Positions 12,460-21,417 of a stretch of 32,873 bases of DNA are shown piece after piece. Below the pieces are notes generated by a model. The model was not told where the DNA came from. It ran no database searches and was given only the letters and a program-made list of their open reading frames with translations. The DNA comes from a virus: the IMG/VR virus record IMGVR_UViG_3300037321_000083, positions 1 to 32,873 of that record; one strand, written 5' to 3'. The position numbers were made by a program, and so were the translations under genes. Numbering within the stretch: position 1 is the stretch's first letter; every line of letters begins with the position of its first letter.

Positions 12460-12678
12460 TCAGGTCGCGCCGCCACGCTGCGCCAGCCAGCGCGACCACA
12501 CAAACGTGCCGCCAGTGCCCGCCGCATAGATCACGGCCCCCAGCGCGACGCTGGCAGCGCTGACGTCGACGGTCAGCAGACCAGTCACCTTGTCGAAATC
12601 GACAAAACCAACCCACCCCGCCAAAAACCCGAAACCGGGATATAAAAGCGCGATGCGCAAAATCAGTGCAATATCCAT
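12460..12678 (-). CDS. Putative holin
   Basis: The 72-residue protein starts at ATG 12678 with the ribosome site AAAGGGC. It has two hydrophobic stretches (about 4-24, IALILRIALLYPGFGFLAGW; about 42-64, SVALGAVIYAAGTGGTFVW) and a short charged tail (SRWLAQRGGAT), the layout of a class II holin. It follows the endolysin gene by 12 bases at the end of the late operon. Holins are too diverse to recognise by motif, so the call rests on topology and position. Confidence 0.55.
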   Translation of the reverse strand: MDIALILRIALLYPGFGFLAGWVGFVDFDKVTGLLTVDVSAASVALGAVIYAAGTGGTFVWSRWLAQRGGAT

Positions 12679-12690
12679 ATTATGCCCTTT

Positions 12691-13401
12691 CTAGGCTGTT
12701 TGAATTTGTGAAAGCGCGACGCCGATCGCGTCCTGCGCCGTGACCAGCTGATCAGCCAGATCCTGCGCCCTGCGCAGCGCCAGCGTCGCAGGCGACACGT
12801 CGACCATCTGCGGCAGCACGGCGGGCAGCGGCTTGCCCTGCAAACGCTCTAGCAGCTCACCGCCCTTAATCGTCGTCAGGACGCCAGACAGCCGCCCTTT
12901 GCCATCGGTGCGCCAGATCGCGATCGCGTCGCCGTTCGCGTCATAATTTCCCGTTTCAAAGAGGCGCATTTCAGCCGTGCGCCGCTTGCGGATCTCTGGC
13001 GGCTTAAGCCAGCCCATGAAATGCCGCGCCGCGTCCGGGTCGCCTGCGTTGATCGCCTTGGTCAACAGCGCCCGATAGATCCCGCCAGTGTTAAGGTCAA
13101 AGGATCCGACAGCGTCAAATTGATACTGCAGCAGCGGCACCGTGATCGCCTTGCGCACCCGCGCCGCATAGCCAGCGGCATCGATGCGGAATTGCCCGAT
13201 CGCCAGATCGATCGCCGCGTCGACGTCGTCAGGCATCGCACGCGGCAGACGCGCCGGATCCGGCCCGCCAGCCGCCGCGGTGTGACCGATGCCCCACGTC
13301 CAGACGCCGACGCTGTCCAAATAGGGCGCAGGGACAATGCCTTCATGCTCTGCTATTTCCAGCAGGCCCCGATCGCTGAAATCCATTTCCGCAAGTTTCA
13401 T
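12691..13401 (-). CDS. Endolysin, GH24 (T4-type) lysozyme
   Basis: The 236-residue protein has the T4-lysozyme catalytic pattern near its N-terminus: Glu20 in AEHEGIVPAPYLD, Asp29, then GVWTWGIGHT with Thr41 (E-8aa-D-11aa-T). It hydrolyses peptidoglycan at the end of infection. The middle (QYQFDAVGSFDLNTGGIYRA, then MGWLKPPEIRKRRTAEMRLF) matches the rest of the GH24 fold. The last 60 residues are a helical extension rich in Ala and Gln (ALRRAQDLADQLVTAQDAIG), not part of the core lysozyme. There is no signal peptide, so release depends on a holin. Confidence 0.92.
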   Translation of the reverse strand: MKLAEMDFSDRGLLEIAEHEGIVPAPYLDSVGVWTWGIGHTAAAGGPDPARLPRAMPDDVDAAIDLAIGQFRIDAAGYAARVRKAITVPLLQYQFDAVGSFDLNTGGIYRALLTKAINAGDPDAARHFMGWLKPPEIRKRRTAEMRLFETGNYDANGDAIAIWRTDGKGRLSGVLTTIKGGELLERLQGKPLPAVLPQMVDVSPATLALRRAQDLADQLVTAQDAIGVALSQIQTA

Positions 13402-13457
13402 CCGTCACCCCCAAGGCGTTGCGCTGTTCTGTTCTGTCGTGAATTTTTGCCGCTTGG

Positions 13458-14033
13458 TCAGGCTGGCGTCGCGTAGTAAAACACCGGCTTGGTCAGCTCA
13501 AAAATCGTTTCCTTGCCGCAGGTGTATTCCAGCTGCAGCTGCACCCGCGTGCGTCCGGCGATCAGCCCGCCCGGCTGATTAATCCGCAGCTCAAGTCGCA
13601 CAACCTCCAGCCCCAGCTGGCGCGTAGGACTGCGCGGACCCCCGGCCCGTTGAACATCATTTTCATCCGTGAAAGAGGGAATAATCTCGCGCAAAATGCA
13701 TCCGGTGCCGACGTCGGTGCGCCCAATGAAAAGCACCAGTTCAATCGGCACGCCGACGCCGACCGGCTCGCGCACATATGACATGCCGTCAGGCTGGCGC
13801 GTCACCCTGCTATCGCCTGTTAGCTTCAATAGGGTTTCGCCGATCGCGTCTAACTTGTGATCCAGCGCCGCCAGCTGCGCGGGCGAATTCCAGATCGCCT
13901 GCAGCTTAAAGCCCAGCGGCGTCGCGCCTGCCGCCAGCGCCAATGTCAGCAAGCCAAAGCCTGCCCGCGCCACCCATTTTTTTGCCTCATCCCGCATAAA
14001 TATTGCAAGGCCCGGCTGCGGATCATCTGCCAT
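13458..14033 (-). CDS. Membrane-anchored protein of lysis/tail region, unknown
   Basis: ATG 14033 overlaps the stop of an 18-codon ORF (TAATG). The 191-residue product has one hydrophobic segment (about residues 22-43, ARAGFGLLTLALAAGATPL), a helical stretch (LAALDHKLDAIGETLLKLTG) and then a beta-rich outer part (SYVREPVGVGVPIELVLFIG, then RVQLQLEYTCGKETIFEL). It would be anchored in the inner membrane with the large part outside. Placement just before the endolysin suggests a lysis accessory, but no Rz/spanin features such as a proline-rich tail are seen. Confidence 0.65.
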   Translation of the reverse strand: MADDPQPGLAIFMRDEAKKWVARAGFGLLTLALAAGATPLGFKLQAIWNSPAQLAALDHKLDAIGETLLKLTGDSRVTRQPDGMSYVREPVGVGVPIELVLFIGRTDVGTGCILREIIPSFTDENDVQRAGGPRSPTRQLGLEVVRLELRINQPGGLIAGRTRVQLQLEYTCGKETIFELTKPVFYYATPA

Positions 14034-14089
14034 TATAGCCACCCCGCTTGCAGAATCATGGGAAATGCTCTCATTGGTTTATCACTCAT
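14033..14089 (-). CDS. 18-codon ORF with strong ribosome site
   Basis: The minus strand has AAGGA seven bases before ATG 14089. The ORF reads MSDKPMRAFPMILQAGWL and its TAA overlaps the start of the next gene (TAATG). The strong initiation site suggests it is translated and couples translation of the downstream gene. Function unknown. Confidence 0.35.
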   Translation of the reverse strand: MSDKPMRAFPMILQAGWL

Positions 14090-14117
14090 GCCGATGTCCT
14101 TAGTGTCGGTTTGGGGA

Positions 14118-14180
14118 GACGCGGGGCATTGGGTGGCTGCCCTGCCCCGCGTCGATTGTGCCCACTGCCAGACGTGGCAG
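14118..14180 (-). terminator. Two strong hairpins after the polymerase-like gene
   Basis: GACGCGGGGCA (14118-14128) and TGCCCCGCGTC (14143-14153) form a perfect 11-bp stem with a 14-base loop. CTGCCA (14165-14170) and TGGCAG (14175-14180) form a 6-bp stem with a 4-base loop. They lie between the membrane protein gene (14212-15318) and the lysis genes. No clear T-run follows on either strand. They may terminate, attenuate or stabilise the late message, or mark the edge of an inserted module. Confidence 0.5.
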
Positions 14181-14211
14181 CAGGGCGGATAATCAAGTTT
14201 TTGGTTGTGAA

Positions 14212-15318
14212 TTACGCCGTGCGCGTTTTTGCGAATGCGGCGGGGGCTATCCGTGGCGTTTTCTCGGTCGCCATCCAAAACAGCATGATAAACAGCGGCA
14301 CCTTGTGACGCAGCCCGATACCCGCTGTAAAGCTGGACATGCCGTAAACGAAAAAGCAGATCACGACAGCCGCAACGGTCATCGCCAGATATTGCGCCCG
14401 TGACTGAAAGATCAGAGCCAGACAGTAGGCGCTCATCAGCGTGCTTAAACTGGCAACCAGCCATTCAGTCCCGCCAGATGGACCCGCTAAGATCGGCGCA
14501 GCAAAGAACGCGATTGCAGCGACAGCGCCTCGCGCCTCGTATGGAAAGCCCATATCAAATAGTTGCGGCGCGTAGCTTGTTTCTGCCTTTCTTTCGGATG
14601 CTGACAGTTTGTTTTCCAGCGCTGCAGTCCGCGTCTCTGACGACTCAATTGCAGACGCCTTTGACGACAGGGCAACAAAGTCAGCCCAGTAAACCTCCAA
14701 CAAAATAAACGAAGCCAGCGCAGCCAGAAGCGCGATGCGCCAGTTCTTGAGTAGCGCGCCAGCGGCAAAAACATTGCCGGGATGCGCGATAACAACAAGA
14801 AGTAGCGCAGCACCGCCTAGGACCGTATTGCCTAGCCTCTTTGCTGCCGATGCCCCATGCGTGGTGAATAGGTATGCAACTATCACAGCAAGGACGCTGT
14901 AGGTAAACTCGCCCATCCCATTTCCGATCTGGTAGGCGCTGTAGCAAAGAAGTAGCAACAGGACTGGCTTCTTTAGCAGCCCTTTTGATCGGGACTTTAG
15001 CGCAACCAACAATCGGAAAAGAGCGAACCCATACACCATCGCCCACGCAGGCCCTGTAAATGTGGCAATCGCCCCAAAAATGTATGTGTGAACCCTGTCA
15101 CCGCAAAGCCTGAATGCAAATGAACACCCGTTCACAGTTGCAGCGTAACTTTGGGCATCACCGACCGGCCCCACGAATGATCCAGAAGCGGACAGCACTT
15201 GGCAAAGCATCGCTGCAGCAACCATCAGGACTAGTGATACAGAAACCGACCATCTCTGCGCCCTGATGTGAAGCACAAGACCGATCAGAAGGCCCGCTGC
15301 CATTAGAATGAATGTCAT
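14212..15318 (-). CDS. Polytopic membrane protein, Wzy/EpsG-like polysaccharide polymerase candidate
   Basis: The 368-residue protein has about nine or ten hydrophobic segments along its length and a 40-residue hydrophilic helical loop (about 215-255, SSKASAIESSETRTAALENK, then LSASERKAETSY). Topology and style (early GDAQSYAA motif, late GLRHKVPLFIMLFWM) resemble EpsG/Wzy-type polymerases of surface polysaccharide. No catalytic motif is certain. It directly follows the tailspike gene, which suggests the phage alters host surface sugar. It and the tailspike are poorer in GATC than the rest of the late operon, a sign of separate origin. Confidence 0.6.
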   Translation of the reverse strand: MTFILMAAGLLIGLVLHIRAQRWSVSVSLVLMVAAAMLCQVLSASGSFVGPVGDAQSYAATVNGCSFAFRLCGDRVHTYIFGAIATFTGPAWAMVYGFALFRLLVALKSRSKGLLKKPVLLLLLCYSAYQIGNGMGEFTYSVLAVIVAYLFTTHGASAAKRLGNTVLGGAALLLVVIAHPGNVFAAGALLKNWRIALLAALASFILLEVYWADFVALSSKASAIESSETRTAALENKLSASERKAETSYAPQLFDMGFPYEARGAVAAIAFFAAPILAGPSGGTEWLVASLSTLMSAYCLALIFQSRAQYLAMTVAAVVICFFVYGMSSFTAGIGLRHKVPLFIMLFWMATEKTPRIAPAAFAKTRTA

Positions 15319-15390
15319 GCCCGGACCTTACTATCTGCAATCCATCAGTGCATAGACGATCAATGACAGCGGGACAACATTGCCTGGGAC

Positions 15391-17679
15391 TTACCCGCCG
15401 ATGACGCGATATCTGACCTGCGCGTTGACGTTGTGCGCAGCCGCGTCAGGGTTGTTGACTTGGAACCTGACATATTTTGCGTCTGCAAAAACATTGGTCC
15501 GGTGAACGATTGGGACGCCAAGCGAAAACGGCGCAGGGTTTCTGTCTACAGTCCCAGACATAACGCCGCTAAGTGTTGAGTTCGTCTGAAATTTCACATT
15601 AGCCGGGACCGCAGCGATTACGTTGTCCTGATATACTGCGATGCTGTCGATGTAGATCGCACCAGCAGGCGGCACCTCATCTAGGGCAAATATGGTGGTT
15701 GTTCCAGCAGCAAGCGAACCATAGAACGATGCAACGTGTGATGTTCCTGCCCGCTTGCCAGCGCCTAAGCCCTTGTTATTCTCAAACACTAGCCCAGACA
15801 GGGGGGTGTTCAGGAAGTACGTACCAAGCGCACCACCAGAAGCACGGTTGTTCGTAAATATTCCTGCGAAGTTGGCAATGTTGTAATCATACTCGCCGGA
15901 GTTGATCGCCTCGTTATGGGAAATTTCAGCGTTCACATTTGCAGATGAAACAAGGAAACCATACCGGCCACAGCCAGACGCGAAGTTGCCCAGAACAGAC
16001 CCGCTTGCAATGTCGTTTAGGCGGTATCCCTCTTGCCCGCAGTCAATAGCTTGATTGCCGGACATTTGCAGCCCGATAATGTCGCGGGTCGCGCCAGAGT
16101 TGATGGTGACAAAGCCGTAGTTTTTGACGTTGCGGACGATGTTGTCAGTGATCGTGATGTAACGCGGGCACGTTCCTGTCAGGTTGTCATTTACCTTGAT
16201 GCCGTTCACGCAGCCCACATCGGCCCCAGCCAATCCACCGCCAACCGCCCAGCTACCGTTGATAAGGTTTCCACTGACGAGGCAATGTGATGCGCTTTCC
16301 TCAATGGCAATTCCGAGTGTCGATGTTCCGCTAGTTCGGGCTGTAATCTCATTATTCAAAACCTTAGCGCCAATGGCGCTATTTGTTACCACAACGCCGC
16401 TGTCCGTAAAGGCGGTGACGATGTTCTGCACCGCTTGCCCGCGGTTGCCGCTCATCGCAAGGAATGTCTGGCCGTACGTGCCGCAGTCGTAGCTGTTGCG
16501 GATATACCTTGCCCGATCTACTGCCGCCCTCTCAAGGATGCCGTAGCGAAAGCCCGTGAAGTCACAGCCGCTAACAACCTGCTTTTTCCCGGTTAAAGGC
16601 TCTACGCCAATGCGGGTTATCCCTGAAACGTCAGAGGCGAAAGACATGCCTTTGACCTTCACACCATCGGCGGAAAGCTGAAGGATGCCCTCAAATGTCG
16701 CTGTGTCGGTTGCTGCAATGCTACCGCCGCCAGCGATGATCAGCTTTGCCTTAGTAACGGCAGCGCCCTTTGCAAAGTTATATGCGGCCGCCATGATCAA
16801 AGTGCCGCCAGCGGGAATTGCCGTTTGTGCTTTGTTGAAAACTGCCGTCACATCGGAAGTCGTCGCATCACCAAAAACCTCAATTGGGTATCCGCCATTG
16901 ATCGAAAGAACGGTCATTTTCACGCCAGCCGCGTTTGTGATGTTTCCAGCTTTCACTTGCGTCAGCTGCAATTCAACGGGCTGTCCGTTGTAACGAAGCC
17001 GGATCGTGTCAACAGTGCCATAGACTGACTGGAAAAGGGCAAGCGTTCTTGTGTCCTCGTCGGCGCGGCAGTCTACATAACGCGACGTACTGACAAGCTG
17101 GAACGCAGCGCCGTTCTTGACGGTCGGGCTGGCGGTGTATGCGCCAAGGGCTTTGTAAATCCACTCGCGGCCCGCAACCTGCGCCCGTTGGTTCGCCACA
17201 ACGTCAGTCGCGGCCAACATCGCGGCCTCAGTCAGGAACGGGCGAATATCTGCGGCGTTTATTGCCGCAGACTGTTTCCCGATCTGCCAGTTGTTTGCGT
17301 ATATGGACGCGGACGGCGTGTTTTTAATCGCCGTGATGGTATCCGTTGCGACGAAAGACACGCCGCTGATTGTGCCTGCCCCAGATACGCGGAATGTGTC
17401 GCCCGCCTGCACTGCTCGCGTTGCGCCTGCATATTGCGCCGACGTAGGGAATGCACCCGACGATGCGTCAAAACCGGGTCCGACGATGCGAATATCGCCC
17501 GCTGCCAGATTGGCGATTTGCGTTTGCAGGTTGCCGTCGCCCGCAACCCGCGCCGCAGCTTCAACCGCAATGACCGCAGCCTGCGCCACACTTACAGGCT
17601 TGTCAGCGTCGGACGTATTGTTGACATTGCCAAGCCCCAGCAGCCCGCGCGAAATAACCGGCGGTTGAAATTCAATCAT
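15391..17679 (-). CDS. Tailspike/tail fibre, right-handed beta-helix
   Basis: The 762-residue protein starts at ATG 17679 after AGGGA. The first 60 residues match phage fibre N-termini (RGLLGLGNVNNTSDADKPVS, then VAQAAVIAVE), which attach to the tail. A linker (about 65-140) precedes a long beta-helix (about 290-640) built of short repeats such as ISGNLINGS, VNGIKVNDN and MSGNQAIDCG, as in pectate-lyase-like tailspikes. The C-terminal 110 residues are a beta domain, likely for trimerisation or sugar binding. It probably binds and may degrade host polysaccharide; catalytic residues cannot be named. Confidence 0.85.
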   Translation of the reverse strand: MIEFQPPVISRGLLGLGNVNNTSDADKPVSVAQAAVIAVEAAARVAGDGNLQTQIANLAAGDIRIVGPGFDASSGAFPTSAQYAGATRAVQAGDTFRVSGAGTISGVSFVATDTITAIKNTPSASIYANNWQIGKQSAAINAADIRPFLTEAAMLAATDVVANQRAQVAGREWIYKALGAYTASPTVKNGAAFQLVSTSRYVDCRADEDTRTLALFQSVYGTVDTIRLRYNGQPVELQLTQVKAGNITNAAGVKMTVLSINGGYPIEVFGDATTSDVTAVFNKAQTAIPAGGTLIMAAAYNFAKGAAVTKAKLIIAGGGSIAATDTATFEGILQLSADGVKVKGMSFASDVSGITRIGVEPLTGKKQVVSGCDFTGFRYGILERAAVDRARYIRNSYDCGTYGQTFLAMSGNRGQAVQNIVTAFTDSGVVVTNSAIGAKVLNNEITARTSGTSTLGIAIEESASHCLVSGNLINGSWAVGGGLAGADVGCVNGIKVNDNLTGTCPRYITITDNIVRNVKNYGFVTINSGATRDIIGLQMSGNQAIDCGQEGYRLNDIASGSVLGNFASGCGRYGFLVSSANVNAEISHNEAINSGEYDYNIANFAGIFTNNRASGGALGTYFLNTPLSGLVFENNKGLGAGKRAGTSHVASFYGSLAAGTTTIFALDEVPPAGAIYIDSIAVYQDNVIAAVPANVKFQTNSTLSGVMSGTVDRNPAPFSLGVPIVHRTNVFADAKYVRFQVNNPDAAAHNVNAQVRYRVIGG

Positions 17680-17690
17680 TTTATTTTTCC

Positions 17691-19733
17691 CTAAGTGATT
17701 GTCTGCAAAACCGGCCCGGCGTCCACAATGCTAGGTTTCCCACTGACATTGATTGAACGCGCCGTATAAGATGCGCTGCCCACGCCCGGTGCGTCTATGA
17801 AAGAAACCGGAAGGTCAGCCCCAGAGAATAGCGTCGCAACTACATCGCCCCCGCGCCTGACCTGCGTTTTCCAAAGATTTTCAGACACTGACGTGTGCAG
17901 CGAAACACGCGCCTCGCCACCGCCGCGATCGACAACCGTCAAATCAGTCGGTGCCTCTGGCGCTTCGATTGCCGCCGTTGCGATTACATCATCGAAAACC
18001 ACCGATGCCGACGACGGCCCGTCCGTCGTCTTAAACCACAGGCGCAGATCATAGCTCGCACCGTCGACCAGACCCGTGATCTGCGCCCTCGTTGTGGACG
18101 GCGACACCGGCCATTCTTCAAACTGCCCGGACCCGGCCCGCGCATACTTCAAAACAGGCGACAGCGCTGGCGACGGACGCGGATCCCAGACGACGACAAT
18201 GCCCGCCGCATAACCATTCTGCGCCGACCGGATCCCGGCACCCGCTGCGACTGCGTTTTCAGGCGCAGGCACTGGCAGCGACACGTCAGGCTCCGGCAAC
18301 GTCTGCGCCTCACCTTCAAACGCTGGCGACCATTCCGGCGGGTTATAGGCCCGCAGCTGCAGCGTGACGCCGCCGGTCGACAGGTCCAGCTGGCGGCTTG
18401 CCACGCGCCAAAACGCCGACGGCAATTCGGGCACATTGAGCCGCACATAGCGCTCAAATGCTGCCCGCCGGGCAGAGGGCTTAAAGCGCAGCGACAGCTG
18501 CATGGCAGGATTGTCACGCTCGATCTGGATCTGCGCCAACCTGCGCCCCTGCGTCGGCGACGGGCACATGCTTAAATCATACTCCGGCCCGATCGCCGCC
18601 TGACCGTTCTGCGCCTCCCGCACAGCGTCGACCCACGGGTCGCCTGTCGTCGCCTGAAACGCCAGATCCGGGTCGACATAGGTGAACGGCAATTCCGTGT
18701 ATCGGTCCAGCTGATCCGGCCCGCCGTTCCAATCGTCAAAGCCGATGATTTCGGACCGCTCCAGCGTCACCGTCGGCGCACGCCAACGCCCGACATAAAT
18801 GCCAATCTTGCCAGACGGCAGCAGCTGCACATCGCCAGCACAGGCCCGCATCATGCGCTTCAAAACTTCTCCCGGCTTTTCTGTCAGGGCATAGCTGCCC
18901 CAGATCCGGTAACGGCTTTCCGTGCCGCCATCAGCCAGCGCGATCTGATCGTCGCAATCGTCCGCCGCCTGCGTCAGCAGATCCAGATCGACCTGCCCCG
19001 ATAAGTTTAGCCCGTCGGGATGCTGAATAAAGTCGGCGATAATCAGCGCCGCATTGTCGCTCCAAGCCGTCACACCGATGCGCGGGTCATAGACTTTGCA
19101 CCCCCGCGCGACCAGCTGCAGCGCAGGCTCATTATGCGGGTATACCTCCCGATAGGATTCGGCGTCGACGCTCTCTGCGATCGTCAGCGTCACCCACAAC
19201 CCCGCCAGTCGATGCGTCGCGTCGTACTCTGGCCAGACGCCCGCGATCTGTGAAAAGTAGCCCTGCCCTGCAGTGCCCAACCGATTAAAGATGCGAACCA
19301 AAGGCGACCCGCCAACGCCAAAGACCCCCTCGGTCTGGTATTGCTCATTCGTCACCCAGCCGTCGACGTTCACGTTCACGACGACACCGTCCAGGATGTA
19401 GCTTTCGACCGCATCGATCGGCCCTTCGCCATGCACAAGCACCCGGTAAAACTTGCCGCCTGATGTGCGGAAAAATACCCGCGTGCCGCCAACCCGTACC
19501 CGGCCATAGTGCCGCGTGCGATCGCCGATCGCCTGTTCGATTTCCAGCTTGATATTTTCCGGGTCGACCCGTGGCGGCGCACTCAATGCCGCCACCGCCG
19601 TCGACAGCAACAGCGACCCGCCGATGCTGGTCGCAATGCCCAGCCCCGTCAGCCCCCCCGCCGCCGTAAACAGCGCAAAACTACCGCCCGCACCGAACAC
19701 GGTAGGCGCGATAAAAAGCAAAGCCTGCGGCAT
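17691..19733 (-). CDS. Tail tip / host-specificity protein (J-like)
   Basis: The 680-residue protein starts with a hydrophobic, Gly-rich segment (about 1-50), then a hub domain (about 55-330: VRVGGTRVFFRTSGGKFYRV, then GEGPIDAVESYILDG and LKRMMRACAGDVQLLPSGKI). The C-terminal third has two fibronectin-type-III-like repeats (about 505-590 and 595-680; TRAQITGLVDGASYDLRLWF and EAPTDLTVVDRGGGEARVSL). This is the layout of lambda J and related central tail fibres. It sits last in the tail-tip block, after the peptidase-like gene, and just before the tailspike. Confidence 0.85.
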   Translation of the reverse strand: MPQALLFIAPTVFGAGGSFALFTAAGGLTGLGIATSIGGSLLLSTAVAALSAPPRVDPENIKLEIEQAIGDRTRHYGRVRVGGTRVFFRTSGGKFYRVLVHGEGPIDAVESYILDGVVVNVNVDGWVTNEQYQTEGVFGVGGSPLVRIFNRLGTAGQGYFSQIAGVWPEYDATHRLAGLWVTLTIAESVDAESYREVYPHNEPALQLVARGCKVYDPRIGVTAWSDNAALIIADFIQHPDGLNLSGQVDLDLLTQAADDCDDQIALADGGTESRYRIWGSYALTEKPGEVLKRMMRACAGDVQLLPSGKIGIYVGRWRAPTVTLERSEIIGFDDWNGGPDQLDRYTELPFTYVDPDLAFQATTGDPWVDAVREAQNGQAAIGPEYDLSMCPSPTQGRRLAQIQIERDNPAMQLSLRFKPSARRAAFERYVRLNVPELPSAFWRVASRQLDLSTGGVTLQLRAYNPPEWSPAFEGEAQTLPEPDVSLPVPAPENAVAAGAGIRSAQNGYAAGIVVVWDPRPSPALSPVLKYARAGSGQFEEWPVSPSTTRAQITGLVDGASYDLRLWFKTTDGPSSASVVFDDVIATAAIEAPEAPTDLTVVDRGGGEARVSLHTSVSENLWKTQVRRGGDVVATLFSGADLPVSFIDAPGVGSASYTARSINVSGKPSIVDAGPVLQTIT

Positions 19734-20117
19734 TCAAATTTTCCACTGTTCCAAGATTTCAAAGACAGGCGGCGACACCACGCCGCCGTCAGATTTCAAA
19801 AAAAGCCGATCGCCCGACATGATGCCCGCCAGCTGCCGCCCCGCCACCCGCGCGACGCAGACGCCATCACCCGCGCCGCCCGCCGCGTGACCGGCCATCA
19901 GCGCCCGCGACAGCGCCAACAGACCACCGGACCGCAGCAGCACCTGCCGACAGGCAAAGGCGGTGCCGTAGGTGCCCCGCAGCGCCGCTGCAGGATCCCG
20001 GCCCGTTGCCGCTGCGACATAGGACGCCGCCCACAGTGCGCAGTCATTCACGCCCCAGCGCCAAGGATCTGCAGCGGTGCCCCGAATGAAATCGGCAGCG
20101 CTCACCATTCCGTCCAC
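19734..20117 (-). CDS. NlpC/P60-like (C40, DUF6950-like) tail protein
   Basis: The 127-residue protein has the family start FIRGTAADPWRWGVNDCALW, with the candidate catalytic Cys in NDCALW, followed by AATGRDPAAALRGTYGTAFA and a GDRLFL strand motif. In lambda the K protein and in GTAs gp14 hold this position and cut peptidoglycan during DNA entry. The expected second catalytic residue (His) is not visible, so it may be inactive or use another residue. The gene abuts the J-like gene and overlaps its upstream neighbour. Confidence 0.7.
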   Translation of the reverse strand: MDGMVSAADFIRGTAADPWRWGVNDCALWAASYVAAATGRDPAAALRGTYGTAFACRQVLLRSGGLLALSRALMAGHAAGGAGDGVCVARVAGRQLAGIMSGDRLFLKSDGGVVSPPVFEILEQWKI

Positions 20118-20746
20118 ACTGGATCGGTCGACATGACCTCCGGCACATAGCGCAGGCCCCGATCGCCCGGATACCGGCGCAGCTGATCGCGGTGCGTCAA
20201 CCGGCCAAAGACCGGCGCACCGGCCCGCGCCAAAGCCCCTTCGACCGTCAAAGTCAGAACAGCAGCCGATGCGTCAAACGATACCGCCACCGTGTCCATG
20301 ACGCCGCGATGCAGCGCCACAGGGTCGCCGATCGGCTGCGACCTGCCATGCGCGTCGCGTGCGGTTTCGCTGAAAATCTGCTCCCACAAAACCGCCGGGC
20401 GATTGACATATTCCGCCGGGTTTCCGACCAGCTGCGGAATAATCCCCAGCCCCTGCATGGCCCGCTGTTCTGCGGTCATCGCCTCCCACGGGATGCCCAG
20501 CGTATAGGACATGGACGGCGCAAGCGTATCGTCGCCCGACGACACCGACGACGCCGCGACCAGATTGCCCATGCCCTGCCAAGTGCGGGTCCACTTGCTA
20601 TCGATAAACGGCACCGAACGATTTGACAGATACGCGGTGCCGGTCGCGAATTGCAGTTCTAGCAAAAGCGAAATTTGGATCACGTCGCGGTTTAGCGCTG
20701 CCGTGACCGCTGCCGGATCCGACTGCCCAGACAAATAAACGCTCAT
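20102..20746 (-). CDS. Tail hub / minor tail protein, DUF2163-like position
   Basis: The 214-residue protein is beta-rich (DVIQISLLLELQFATGTAYL, then VAVSFDASAAVLTLTVEGAL) and ends LRYVPEVMSTDPVWTEW. In GTA and lambda-like clusters the gene between the distal tail protein and the NlpC/P60 protein encodes the hub (GTA gp13, lambda L), which fits here. It lacks a clear cysteine cluster, unlike lambda L or GTA gp13. Assignment is by synteny and composition. Confidence 0.7.
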   Translation of the reverse strand: MSVYLSGQSDPAAVTAALNRDVIQISLLLELQFATGTAYLSNRSVPFIDSKWTRTWQGMGNLVAASSVSSGDDTLAPSMSYTLGIPWEAMTAEQRAMQGLGIIPQLVGNPAEYVNRPAVLWEQIFSETARDAHGRSQPIGDPVALHRGVMDTVAVSFDASAAVLTLTVEGALARAGAPVFGRLTHRDQLRRYPGDRGLRYVPEVMSTDPVWTEW

Positions 20747-21417
20747 CTTTGAAACGCCTCGACCACGGTCAGCATATAGTCGCCTTGGAATGTCGAAAAC
20801 TTATGCGCCGCCGCTGCCGCGTCATCATCAGGCAACCGCACGCGGATCTGCGGTGCGTTTACATTCAGCTTGCTTCCGACCGACACCGCCGACCGCAATG
20901 GCGGATTGAATGTGACCGCTGCACCGCTGACAGACTGCACCCGGTAAAGATAATCTGCCCACGAAAAGAACGCGCCGGGCTGCAGCACCACCGCACCGCC
21001 GCCCTGCGTCTGGATAATCTGCGCACCAGCTGGCGCAGCCGCCGCGACCAGCAGATCAGCATCGCCATTCAAAACCAAAGCGTTTGGCTGGCCATCCTCA
21101 AAAGCCATATTTGAGGCATTGAAAACAAACAACGGCCCCGTCAGCCCATACCCGCCCCGGTTAAAGTTCGGCACCGGGATCGAAAACGTGCCAGCCGGCC
21201 CGCGCAGCTGATCAAGAAACGCCATGTAAGCGCCAGACGATCCGCCCCATTCCCACGCATCGTCGACGCGATAGGTGCAAGCCCAGCTGCGGTTTTCTGT
21301 CGTGACGAATTGCTGCCAACCATCCAGACCCCTGCCCGGCGACCGGGTTTCCGTGACCAGCCGCCAGTTTTCCATCTGCCGCAGCGTTAAGCTGCCCGGC
21401 ACTGCGATCGCTGCCAT
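20743..21417 (-). CDS. Distal tail protein candidate
   Basis: The 224-residue protein directly follows the tape measure gene, the position of the distal tail protein in siphoviruses (lambda M, GTA gp12). It is beta-rich with aromatic segments (GLDGWQQFVTTENRSWACTY, then DDAWEWGGSSGAYMAFLDQL and GTFSIPVPNFN). The C-terminal half carries strands around VFFNPP-like and IRVRLPDDDA segments. No DUF2460 signature is evident. The start overlaps the tape measure stop. Confidence 0.7.
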   Translation of the reverse strand: MAAIAVPGSLTLRQMENWRLVTETRSPGRGLDGWQQFVTTENRSWACTYRVDDAWEWGGSSGAYMAFLDQLRGPAGTFSIPVPNFNRGGYGLTGPLFVFNASNMAFEDGQPNALVLNGDADLLVAAAAPAGAQIIQTQGGGAVVLQPGAFFSWADYLYRVQSVSGAAVTFNPPLRSAVSVGSKLNVNAPQIRVRLPDDDAAAAAHKFSTFQGDYMLTVVEAFQR

